Assembly (NCBI GenBank): GCA_964547415.1
Contig: CAZJNX010000237.1
Location: forward strand, 1-6,681
Direction: 5' to 3'
Source: CAZJNX01 sp964547415
GTDB lineage: Bacteria; Pseudomonadota; Alphaproteobacteria; Rhizobiales; Amorphaceae
Length of the DNA: 6,681 nucleotides
Part shown: piece after piece, positions 1 to 5,510 of the stretch
Layout of the letters: each line of letters starts with the position of its first letter
How positions within the stretch are numbered: position 1 is the stretch's first letter
Position numbers and translations under genes: made by a program
Notes under the pieces: model-generated
Database searches by the model: none
Told to the model about the DNA's origin: nothing
What the model saw: only the letters and a program-made list of their open reading frames with translations

Positions 1-65
1 GCCGGCCCCTGCCGGCCCCTGCCGGCCCCTGCCGGCCCCTGCCGGCCCCTGCCGGCCCCTGCCGG
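1..65. repeat. 10-bp GC-rich tandem repeat array, cut by window edge
   Basis: Six perfect head-to-tail copies of GCCGGCCCCT fill bases 1-60, followed by a partial copy (GCCGG, 61-65), after which the pattern breaks at TCCGG. The array starts at the first base, so its true length and left flank are unknown. The 10-bp unit is not a multiple of three, so a coding reading would cycle through a 10-residue low-complexity repeat. I see no gene that would use it and treat it as intergenic. Identity between copies suggests recent expansion by slippage; function is unknown. Confidence 0.93.
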
Positions 66-189
66 TCCGGCATGCGCTCGAACGCGCGGTTGCCGGTTGC
101 GACGCCAGCGCACGGCAGGCGGCAGGGTCGAGGCCGTGCGCGGGTGCCGGGCACGCGGGGAGCCGATCGCCGGGACACGAATGTTGCGC

Positions 190-215
190 GGCCGTCACGT
201 GGGGCGTGACCGGCC
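190..215. repeat. Inverted repeat, 10-bp stem with one bulge
   Basis: GGCC (190-193) and GTCACG (194-199) pair with CGTGAC (205-210) and GGCC (212-215) around loop TGGGG, leaving one unpaired C at 211. As RNA this would be a stable hairpin on either strand. There is no T-tract on either side, so a factor-independent terminator is not supported. It could be a protein-binding palindrome or chance in GC-rich DNA. Confidence 0.4.
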
Positions 216-283
216 ATGGTGTTTCCGGTGTCGTCGAAGCGAGGCGGGCGCGGCTCTCCGTGGCCGCGCACTCGGGCGACACG

Positions 284-299
284 GGCTGCCTCGGCAGCC
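284..299. repeat. Short hairpin GGCTGCC/GGCAGCC
   Basis: A perfect 7-bp inverted repeat with two central bases (TC), equivalent to a 6-bp stem with a CTCG tetraloop. No T-tract follows on either strand. It lies in the gene-free stretch downstream of upp; its role is unknown. Confidence 0.35.
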
Positions 300-450
300 A
301 CGCATCCGCGAAGCTCTGCAAAAGGGGAGAGGCCATCACGCCACGGCGGGAGGCACGTCGACCGCGCCTTCCCATGCCGAGATGAAGGGAGCGCGCGTGG
401 CCGACGGTGCGAGCTGCGCGGCCTCCGTCATGGGCCGCGACGACCCTTCT

Positions 451-472
451 CGCGCCGGGAAAGTCCGGCGCG
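451..472 (-). terminator. Candidate terminator hairpin after upp
   Basis: CGCGCCGG (451-458) and CCGGCGCG (465-472) form a perfect 8-bp stem around a 6-base loop, starting six bases past the upp stop codon in the direction of upp transcription. The position fits an end-of-operon terminator or a 3'-end stabilising hairpin. On the minus strand the following bases are AGAAGGG, not a U-tract, so intrinsic termination would be weak. Rho-assisted termination or RNA protection is equally possible. Confidence 0.5.
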
Positions 473-478
473 GTGGCG

Positions 479-1135
479 CTACTTGGTGCCGAACATGCGG
501 TCGCCCGCATCGCCGAGGCCCGGGACGATGTAGCCCTTCTCGTTCAGGCCCTCGTCCACGGCGGCGGTGTAGACGATCACGTCCGGGTGGTGGCCGTAGA
601 GGTTGGACAGCCCTTCCGGCGCGGCGAGCAGGCACACGAAGCGGATGTCCGTGGCGCCCGCCTCCTTCAGGCGGTCGATGGCCGCGATCGCCGAGTGGGC
701 GGTGGCGAGCATCGGGTCGAGGGCGATCACCCGACGCTCCGGCAGGTCGTCCGGCGCCTTGAAGTAGTACTCGACCGCCGCGAGCGTCTTCGGGTCCCGG
801 TAAAGGCCGACGTGGGCGACGCGGGCGGCCGGCACCAGGTCCAGCATCCCCTCCAGGAGCCCTTCGCCCGCCCGGAGGATGGAGGCGAACACCAGCTTCT
901 TGCCCGCGAGGATCGGCGCCTTCATGCGGGTGAGCGGCGTGTCGATGTCCACCTCCTCGAGCTCGAGGTCCCGCGTCGCCTCGTAGCACAGGAGGGTCGC
1001 GATCTCGCGCAGGAGCTGGCGGAACATCTGGGTGGTGGTGTCCCGCTCCCGCATGATGGTGAGCTTGTGCTGGACGAGCGGGTGCTCGATCAGCCTGAGG
1101 TTGCCGGCGATATCGAGGGGGAGCGGGCGGTCCAT
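479..1135 (-). CDS. upp: Uracil phosphoribosyltransferase (URC6 counterpart)
   Basis: Makes UMP and pyrophosphate from uracil and PRPP in the cytoplasm. In this cluster that should feed uracil into the URC catabolic pathway as well as salvage. The 218-residue protein is slightly longer than E. coli Upp (208). Visible family motifs are ILRAG (86-90), GLYRDPKTL (110-118), the PRPP loop starting DPMLAT (140-145), LLAAPEG (169-175) and the C-terminal uracil-binding PGLGDAGDRMFGT (205-217). Two oddities: the PRPP loop reads ATAHS (144-148) where E. coli has ATGGS, and ILRAG is followed by EG rather than LG. The ATG at 1135 gives a normal-length N-terminus; the ribosome binding site is weak (GAACGAAG some 12 bases upstream). 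It is last in the trio, 92 bp after the URC4-type gene, and is followed by a hairpin. Family assignment is certain; catabolic role is inferred from neighbours. Confidence 0.96.
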   Translation of the reverse strand: MDRPLPLDIAGNLRLIEHPLVQHKLTIMRERDTTTQMFRQLLREIATLLCYEATRDLELEEVDIDTPLTRMKAPILAGKKLVFASILRAGEGLLEGMLDLVPAARVAHVGLYRDPKTLAAVEYYFKAPDDLPERRVIALDPMLATAHSAIAAIDRLKEAGATDIRFVCLLAAPEGLSNLYGHHPDVIVYTAAVDEGLNEKGYIVPGLGDAGDRMFGTK

Positions 1136-1227
1136 CTTCGTGTGCGACTTCGTTCTCGTGGCGGCCGCGACCGGCCGGGGAAGACGGGATCTTGGAACGG
1201 TCCGGCCGGCCGATCAACCGGACGCGA

Positions 1228-2496
1228 TCAGAAGACGGTCCCGTCGCTGATGACGGTGAGCGGCGGCCCGCCGTCCGGGCGCTTCTCCCGGGCGATCTCG
1301 CGGCCCGCGAGCCACGTGCCGCCCTCGAGCACCGCGCCGAGGGGCAACGCCTCCGCGTCGAGGCCGAGGGCGGCGCGCACCGCCGCCGCGGTCTCGTCGA
1401 GGAGGGTCACGGTGAGCGCCCGCCACTCCACCACGAGCGGGCTGTCGACGGCATGCTCCCGCCCCGCGTCCGCCGGATCCTCGAGGGCGATGACGCCGGT
1501 GTCGAGGAAAAGGCCCCCGTTGCGGTACTCGGCGAGGCCGGTGAGGCCGTCGAGGTCCGTGACGGTGATCCCGAGGAGGGAGAGCGGCTCCACCAGCGAC
1601 CACGACAGCCACTGGGAGAGCTTGTGGAACGGCACGATGTCCGCCCCCGGCGCGTCCGGCCCCGCGCCGAGCGACGGGTGGCGCCAGGCGTCCCCGAGCG
1701 GCCGGCCGGCGAGCTCGAGCCGGCCCGGCCAGATCGGCCCGAGGCCCTCGAGCACCGCGTCCAGGATCGCGGTGGCGGGAAGGCGCCCGTCCTCCGCCTT
1801 CGCGGCGAGGTAATCGACGATGCCGCCCGGCCGCGGGTCGTCGGCGACGGCGAAGATGTCCGGCCGGTCGCGCAGCGCCCAGGCGAGCGCCACGAGGAGC
1901 GCCCGGCGCCCCTCCATCCCGACCAGCGGGTTGTCGGGCCCGGCCTGGAAGCCGCGGGCGAACTCGTCGGCGCCGAGGGTGGCGAGGGCCTCCGCGTCGC
2001 AGCGCAAGGGATCGGCCGGCACCGAGGAAAAGAGGCCCGAGGCGAACATGGCGAGGCTCGCCACCGCGAGGCCCTCCGAGCGGGCGAAGGTCATGCCCGT
2101 GGCCGCTTCCTCGTAGGACCAGCCCGGCCCCGCGCCAGCGTCGACGAGGACGCTCACGATGGCGAGGTCCGCCGCCGCCCGCGCCTCGTCCGCCGGGCCG
2201 TCGAACCCGCGGGCGGCGGCGAGCTGGCCCCAGCGGTCCACGTTGCCTGCCTCCACGTGCCGCCAGCGAGAGTGGAGCGGCACGGAAAGGTCCGGAAAGC
2301 GGCGGCGGATCAGCGCCGTCACCCGGTCGGCGGCCTCGGAGAGGCGCTCCCGGTGCAGGGTGAAGTGGTCCGAACGGCCGTCCGCCACCAGAGCGGCGAG
2401 GGCGGCGGAGCGCTCCCGCACCGCCTTCGCCGACAGGAGGTAGGCGGCTGCCGCCGCGGCGGCCGCGTCCGCGCCGTTCCCGGCGGTCTCGCTCAT
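1228..2496 (-). CDS. urc4: URC4/Urg3 family protein (DUF1688)
   Basis: A 422-residue protein I recognise as the DUF1688 family, called URC4 in yeast uracil catabolism and Urg3 in Aspergillus. Genetics in fungi place it in uracil breakdown; its reaction is not settled as far as I know. Family signatures are all present: HSRWRH (75-80), VDAGAGPGW (118-126), RSEGLAVASL (139-148), GPIWPGR (253-259), PFHKLSQWL (289-297), EYRNGGLF (323-330), EWRALT (357-362), EGGTWLAGRE (391-400) and a terminal SDGTVF (417-422). It therefore looks full-length and intact. An alanine run lies near the N-terminus (about 10-18). I see no signal peptide or membrane segment, so it is probably cytosolic. The ATG at 2496 has a good Shine-Dalgarno GGGAGAG four bases upstream, and only 27 bp separate it from the preceding URC1-type gene, which supports co-transcription. 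Confidence 0.93.
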   Translation of the reverse strand: MSETAGNGADAAAAAAAAYLLSAKAVRERSAALAALVADGRSDHFTLHRERLSEAADRVTALIRRRFPDLSVPLHSRWRHVEAGNVDRWGQLAAARGFDGPADEARAAADLAIVSVLVDAGAGPGWSYEEAATGMTFARSEGLAVASLAMFASGLFSSVPADPLRCDAEALATLGADEFARGFQAGPDNPLVGMEGRRALLVALAWALRDRPDIFAVADDPRPGGIVDYLAAKAEDGRLPATAILDAVLEGLGPIWPGRLELAGRPLGDAWRHPSLGAGPDAPGADIVPFHKLSQWLSWSLVEPLSLLGITVTDLDGLTGLAEYRNGGLFLDTGVIALEDPADAGREHAVDSPLVVEWRALTVTLLDETAAAVRAALGLDAEALPLGAVLEGGTWLAGREIAREKRPDGGPPLTVISDGTVF

Positions 2497-2523
2497 GGGT
2501 CTCTCCCGGTCGCGGGGCAGGGG

Positions 2524-3768
2524 CTAGAGGTCCCGGCCCTTCACGAGCTTGAGGTCGGCCGTGCCGTCGGGGGCGTAGTAGCCCGCGGCCTTCTTGGCCT
2601 CGATCTCCACCTGCGCGTCGGCCGGCACGAGCTCGGGCGGGATCGGCACCCGCTCGCCGATCTCGATGCCGGAGTTCACGATGGCGTCGTGCTTCATGTT
2701 GGACATGGACACGAAACGGTCGATCCTCTTGAGGCCGAGCCAGTGGAGGGTGTCGGGCATCAACTCCTGGAAGCGGGCGTCCTGGACGCCGGCCACGCAC
2801 TCGGTCCGCTCGAAGTACTCCGCCGCCGTGTCGCCGCCGGGCTGGCGCTTGCGGGCGTTGTAGACGAGGAACTTGGTCACCTCGCCGAGGGCCCGGCCCT
2901 CCTTCCGGTTGTAAACGATGAGGCCGGTGCCGCCCGCCTGGGCCTCCCGGATCGCCTCCTCGATGCCGTGGATCAGGTAGGGCCGGCAGGTGCAGATGTC
3001 CGAGCCGAACACGTCCGACCCGTTGCACTCGTCGTGGACGCGGCAGGCGACGGTGCGCTTCGGGTCGGTGAGGCCCGCCGGATCGCCGAAGATGTAGACG
3101 GTGATGGACCCGATCGGCGGCAGGAACACCTCGAGGTCCGGCCGCGTGACGAGCTCGGGGTACATGCCGCCCGTCTGCTCGAACAGGACGCGGCGCAGGC
3201 GCGTCTCCTCGATGCCGAAGCGCTCCGCGATGCCCGGCAGGTACCAGACCGGCTCGATGGCGGCCTTGGTCGTCGTCACGTCCCCGTTCTCGGCCATGAT
3301 CTCGCCGTCGGGCTCGAGGCGACCGGCCGCGATCGCCGCCTGCAGCTCGTGCAGGGTGAGCCGCGCGCGGGTGACCGCGACGGTGGGGCGGATGTCGACG
3401 CCCTCCGCGATGAGGTCCCGGAAGACCTCGGCGGCGAGGTGGCCCCACGGGTCGAGGGAGACGATCCGCTTCGGGTCGGTCCAGGACGGGTTCGGCCCGA
3501 GGTCGTGGACCGGCGCCGTGTTGGAAAGGTCCGGCCGCTTGATCGGGTTGAGCGAGCCGGAGGAGACGGCGAGGGCCCGGTAGAGGGAATAGGAGCCGCC
3601 GTGGGTGCCTACCGCGTTGCGGTCGGCCGCCTCCGTCACCGTGGCGACGACGGGGCCCCGTTCGCGCGGGTCGGCCGCGCCCCACTTCAGGGGGAAGCGG
3701 ACCGGCGCGCCCGCGCCGGGGTGGGAGGTGAGGCGAATGTGCGTCTGCCTGTTGACGGGGTTGTTCAT
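2524..3768 (-). CDS. urc1: URC1-type GTP cyclohydrolase II homologue
   Basis: A 414-residue RibA-like enzyme, about twice the length of E. coli RibA (196). Residues 1 to about 210 match the extra N-terminal domain (GTP_CH_N type) of URC1 proteins; about 215-385 are the cyclohydrolase II domain. The zinc cysteines are kept as C248, C259 and C261 with RibA spacing (C-x10-C-x-C). The nucleotide loop is RKEGRALGE (288-296), where RibA has RQEGRG. The catalytic D-x-R pair appears as D330/R332, and GERVPIP (371-377) ends the core. Placement before urc4 and upp argues for a uracil catabolic enzyme, proposed to attack the pyrimidine ring at the nucleotide level, rather than riboflavin synthesis; no other riboflavin gene is here. 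The ATG at 3768 has only a weak purine-rich site (GAGGGCGAG) upstream. General annotation pipelines may call it ribA, which would probably be misleading. Confidence 0.92.
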   Translation of the reverse strand: MNNPVNRQTHIRLTSHPGAGAPVRFPLKWGAADPRERGPVVATVTEAADRNAVGTHGGSYSLYRALAVSSGSLNPIKRPDLSNTAPVHDLGPNPSWTDPKRIVSLDPWGHLAAEVFRDLIAEGVDIRPTVAVTRARLTLHELQAAIAAGRLEPDGEIMAENGDVTTTKAAIEPVWYLPGIAERFGIEETRLRRVLFEQTGGMYPELVTRPDLEVFLPPIGSITVYIFGDPAGLTDPKRTVACRVHDECNGSDVFGSDICTCRPYLIHGIEEAIREAQAGGTGLIVYNRKEGRALGEVTKFLVYNARKRQPGGDTAAEYFERTECVAGVQDARFQELMPDTLHWLGLKRIDRFVSMSNMKHDAIVNSGIEIGERVPIPPELVPADAQVEIEAKKAAGYYAPDGTADLKLVKGRDL

Positions 3769-3860
3769 GCTCTCGCCCTCGTCGGGATGAGGCTCCCGTG
3801 TGCCGTCTCGCGGACCCCGGCCGACCGCCCGGCGGACCGGCGGCGGGGCTGCCGTCCCTC

Positions 3861-3885
3861 CCGCGCCGGGGCGGCCCCGCCGCGG
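3861..3885. promoter_or_regulatory. 25-bp imperfect palindrome upstream of urc1
   Basis: CCGCG, a mismatch base, CGGGGC, a central G, GCCCCG, a mismatch base and CGCGG form an odd-centred palindrome with 11 of 12 positions paired. It lies between the urc1 start and the AT-richer patch at 3885-3925, where a repressor site for the urc genes could be. It is pure G and C in a GC-rich region, so chance occurrence is quite possible. Confidence 0.25.
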
Positions 3886-3895
3886 AAAGCGAACG

Positions 3896-3923
3896 AACTA
3901 AGGAACGTGACGGGAATTACAAG
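3896..3923 (-). promoter_or_regulatory. Weak candidate promoter for the urc cluster
   Basis: The only clearly AT-richer patch between the divergent genes lies at about 3885-3955. On the minus strand it reads CTTGTA (3918-3923), a 16-base spacer, then TTAGTT (3896-3901). The -35 shares CTTG with the alphaproteobacterial CTTGAC consensus; the -10 match is poor. It would give a urc1 leader of roughly 120 bases. I saw no better candidate, and none convincing for glk. Confidence 0.25.
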
Positions 3924-3938
3924 CGGGAAGGGGGGCCG

Positions 3939-3955
3939 TCATGCAATCTTCATGC
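3939..3955. promoter_or_regulatory. Direct repeat TCATGC-N5-TCATGC in divergent region
   Basis: Two TCATGC copies (3939-3944 and 3950-3955) are spaced 11 bp start to start, about one helical turn, in the AT-richer part of the urc1-glk intergenic region. Direct half-sites on the same helix face can be a regulator's operator. No regulator gene is in the window, so this remains a candidate only. Confidence 0.3.
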
Positions 3956-3969
3956 GCCGCGGGGGCCGG

Positions 3970-3991
3970 CGCGACCCGTGGCGGGGTCGCG
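3970..3991. repeat. 8-bp inverted repeat in glk upstream region
   Basis: CGCGACCC (3970-3977) and GGGTCGCG (3984-3991) form a perfect 8-bp stem with a 6-base loop. Outer bases GGCCGGCG (3964-3971) and CGCTGGCC (4000-4007) could also pair, with one wobble, as an alternative or extended structure. It ends about 50 bases before the glk start and leaves the ribosome binding site free. It may be an operator, a leader hairpin or chance. Confidence 0.35.
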
Positions 3992-4039
3992 GGCGGCGGC
4001 GCTGGCCGCTAGTCTCCACCGACGGAGAGGGGAGAGCCC

Positions 4040-5068
4040 ATGCTGCGACCCGACGAGGACATCGCGCCGTTCGCCTACCCGGTGCTGATCGCCGACATCG
4101 GCGGGACCAACGCCCGCTTCGCCCTGATCCCGGATGCGTTCGGCGAGATGCGGGTGTTCGACACGGTGCCGACGTCGGCCTTTCCCTCCGCCGCGGCGGC
4201 GGTGGACAAGGTGGTCCTGTCGCGCACGTCCGCGGCCCCGCGCTCCTGCCTCCTGGCGGTGGCCGGGCCCGCGACGCCGGAGGGCGCGAAGCTCACCAAC
4301 GCCGACTGGATGGTGGAGCCCCACGCGCTCATCGCCGAGCTCGGCCTCACGGAGGTCGTGATCCTCAACGACTTCGAGGCGCTTGCGCTTGCGCTGCCGT
4401 CCCTGTCGTCGGCCGACATGATCCGCCTCGGCGACGCGCCGCAGGACCCGTACGCGCCACGGATCGTCGTCGGCCCGGGAACGGGCCTCGGCGTCGCCGC
4501 GCTGGTGCCGGTCTCCGGGCGGGCGATGCCGATCGCCGGGGAGGGCGGCCACGTCTGCCTCGGGCCCGAGACGGACGAGGAGTTCCGCCTGTGGCCGCAT
4601 CTGCCGCGTTTCCACGGGCGCATCAGCGCCGAGGCGCTCCTGTCGGGCGACGGTCTCGCCCGCATCCACGCCGGCCTTCGCTGCCTCGGGGGGGAGGGGG
4701 CAGCCGTTCCGCTCGCGGGGGGCAAGGCGGTGACGGACGCCGCCCGCGCGGGCGAGCCGACGGCGGTCGCGGCCGTGGAGCTCTTCTGTCGCCTCCTCGG
4801 GCGCGTCGCGGGGGATCTCGCCCTCGTGTTCCTCGCCCGCGGCGGGGTGTACGTGGGCGGCGGCATCGTGCCGCAGCTCGCCGACCTGTTCCACGGGGAC
4901 ACGTTCCGCGCCGCCTTCGAGGCGAAGGCGCCCCATGAGGCGATCATGCACGCGATCCCCTCCTTCGTGATCACGCGGGACCGGCCTGCCCTCGAGGGCC
5001 TTGCCGCCTTGGCCCGCACCCCGACGCGCTTCGCCCTGTCGCTCACGGGCCGGCGCATACGTGAGTGA
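4040..5068 (+). CDS. glk: Glucokinase (E. coli Glk type)
   Basis: Phosphorylates glucose with ATP to glucose 6-phosphate in the cytoplasm, feeding the Entner-Doudoroff, pentose phosphate or glycolytic routes. The 342-residue protein is near the family length (E. coli 321). Motifs: N-terminal phosphate loop ADIGGTNARFAL (18-29), NDFEALALALP (110-120) containing the catalytic aspartate D111, GPGTGLG (145-151), glucose-binding EGGH with E168 and H171, E198 in SAEALLSG, and GGVYVGGGI (268-276) near the C-terminal domain. The lack of a CxCGxxGC zinc motif argues against the ROK-type glucokinases. The ATG at 4040 follows a strong purine-rich site (GGAGAGGGGAGAG, 4024-4036). It is transcribed divergently from the urc cluster and appears to be a single gene before a tRNA with its own promoter. 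Specificity for glucose over other hexoses is inferred from the family. Confidence 0.95.
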   Translation: MLRPDEDIAPFAYPVLIADIGGTNARFALIPDAFGEMRVFDTVPTSAFPSAAAAVDKVVLSRTSAAPRSCLLAVAGPATPEGAKLTNADWMVEPHALIAELGLTEVVILNDFEALALALPSLSSADMIRLGDAPQDPYAPRIVVGPGTGLGVAALVPVSGRAMPIAGEGGHVCLGPETDEEFRLWPHLPRFHGRISAEALLSGDGLARIHAGLRCLGGEGAAVPLAGGKAVTDAARAGEPTAVAAVELFCRLLGRVAGDLALVFLARGGVYVGGGIVPQLADLFHGDTFRAAFEAKAPHEAIMHAIPSFVITRDRPALEGLAALARTPTRFALSLTGRRIRE

Positions 5069-5076
5069 CGCCAGGC

Positions 5077-5104
5077 GCAAGGCGCTGACGGAAAGGGCGC
5101 TTGC
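5077..5104 (+). terminator. Possible hairpin after glk
   Basis: GCAAG-G-CGC (5077-5085) can pair with GCG-CTTGC (5097-5104) leaving one bulged G, starting eight bases after the glk stop. There is no T-tract, and the right arm coincides with the -35 of the tRNA promoter. It is weak as an intrinsic terminator and may be incidental. Confidence 0.3.
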
Positions 5105-5128
5105 ATCGTCCGGCGAGTTCGGCCATAT
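5100..5128 (+). promoter_or_regulatory. Promoter of tRNA-Gly
   Basis: CTTGCA (5100-5105), a 17-base spacer and CCATAT (5123-5128) match the alphaproteobacterial housekeeping pattern CTTGAC-N17-CTATAT at four of six and five of six positions, with ideal spacing. The bases just after the -10 are GC-rich (GCCGGC), as is common for growth-rate-controlled stable RNA promoters. The expected start near 5135 gives a leader of about 36 bases before the tRNA. Confidence 0.65.
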
Positions 5129-5170
5129 AGCCGGCTCACGGGGCGCGGCGCTCGCCGCTCCCCGCGTAAT

Positions 5171-5245
5171 GCGGGTGTAGCTCAGGGGTAGAGCACAACC
5201 TTGCCAAGGTTGGGGTCGTGGGTTCGAATCCCATCGCCCGCTCCA
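5171..5245 (+). tRNA. tRNA-Gly(GCC)
   Basis: A complete cloverleaf is visible. The acceptor stem is GCGGGTG (5171-5177) with CGCCCGC (5235-5241), including one T-G wobble. The D-stem is GCTC/GAGC (5180-5183, 5191-5194). The anticodon stem is CAACC/GGTTG (5196-5200, 5208-5212) around loop TTGCCAA, with anticodon GCC at 5203-5205. The T-arm is GTGGG-TTCGAAT-CCCAT (5218-5234). Discriminator T5242 is followed by an encoded CCA (5243-5245). It reads glycine codons GGC and GGT, which are heavily used in this GC-rich genome. The gene looks intact and has its own promoter. Confidence 0.97.
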
Positions 5246-5510
5246 GATTTCTCTCTGAAACTCAAGCACTTCCGACCATCTTTCCGTGCCGAGACGCTGC
5301 TTACATGGGCCCTGCGCCGCAGCGTGTAAGCAGAATGTAAGCAGCGCCCGGCGATCGGCCGGACAGGTTGTCGCAGCTCCCTCTCCAACTCGAGCAAGCC
5401 GCTCCGCGCGAGGGGCGGGTGAGGATCGTTCGAAGCCGGTCGGCAAGGCCGCGGCGCTCGCGCCTCGCGGCGGCGATCCTTCGATTTCCCCGCAAGCTTG
5501 GACTTTCGCC
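5246..5510. other. Non-coding stretch between tRNA-Gly and permease genes
   Basis: This is the meeting point of the plus-strand tRNA and the minus-strand permease genes. Apart from the 12-bp inverted repeat at 5295-5346 I find no gene, no clear T-tract terminator for either side and no recognisable protein fragment. Bases 5246-5290 are noticeably AT-richer than the rest of the window, which fits either a promoter/terminator-type spacer or sequence left by an inserted element. Confidence 0.5.
5295..5346. repeat. 12-bp perfect inverted repeat plus direct repeat downstream of tRNA-Gly
   Basis: CGCTGCTTACAT (5295-5306) is the exact reverse complement of ATGTAAGCAGCG (5335-5346). A further copy of GTAAGCAG lies at 5326-5333, 11 bp before the copy at 5337-5344, and between the arms is a smaller palindrome, CTGCG-C-CGCAG (5312-5322). 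The arms are AT-richer than their surroundings. This layout 50 bases past a tRNA gene resembles recombinase or regulator binding sites at an integration point, but no integrase gene or duplicated tRNA end is in the window. A structured RNA or bidirectional terminator between the converging tRNA and permease genes is the alternative. Confidence 0.6.

Larger units (their letters stand above)
66..450. other. Gene-free GC-rich stretch with inverted repeats
   Basis: About 385 bases without a gene I can support. Frames that stay open here encode Arg/Gly/Pro/Ala-rich sequence with no recognisable domain, and they run on antisense into upp, as expected of stop-poor GC-rich DNA. What can be seen are two inverted repeats, at 190-215 and 284-299 (listed separately). 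There is also a purine run, AAGGGGAGAG, near 321-330 that resembles a ribosome binding site but has no start codon at a proper distance. Confidence 0.6.

Noticed and set aside
1..65. Tandem array considered as a CRISPR array or replication iterons
   Set aside because: Units are contiguous without spacers, too short for CRISPR repeats, and no Cas or replication initiator gene is visible.
97..762. A 221-codon plus-strand frame running from the gene-free stretch into upp, open even through the tandem repeat
   Set aside because: Arg/Gly/Pro-rich, no start with a ribosome binding site, no domain, and its second half is antisense to upp.
1200..1223. Inverted repeat GTCCGG/CCGGAC in the 92-bp gap between urc4 and upp, considered as a terminator or internal promoter element
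   Set aside because: Only 6 bp with a long spacer, no T-tract and no promoter-like sequence nearby; likely chance in GC-rich DNA.
1214..3685. An 823-codon open frame on the minus strand, in another frame over urc4 and urc1
   Set aside because: Low-complexity Arg/Gly/Pro sequence across two genes with clear family motifs in a different frame; a GC-bias shadow.
1192..4938. A 1248-codon open frame on the plus strand, antisense to the urc cluster and out of frame with glk
   Set aside because: It is an Arg/Gly/Ala/Pro-rich shadow created by strong third-position GC bias. It shows no domain and spans two well-supported operons and their promoter region.
3950..5446. A 498-codon minus-strand frame crossing the tRNA and containing RWDSNPRPQPWQG
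   Set aside because: That peptide is a translation of the antisense of tRNA-Gly, a recurring false protein in databases, and the rest is antisense to glk.
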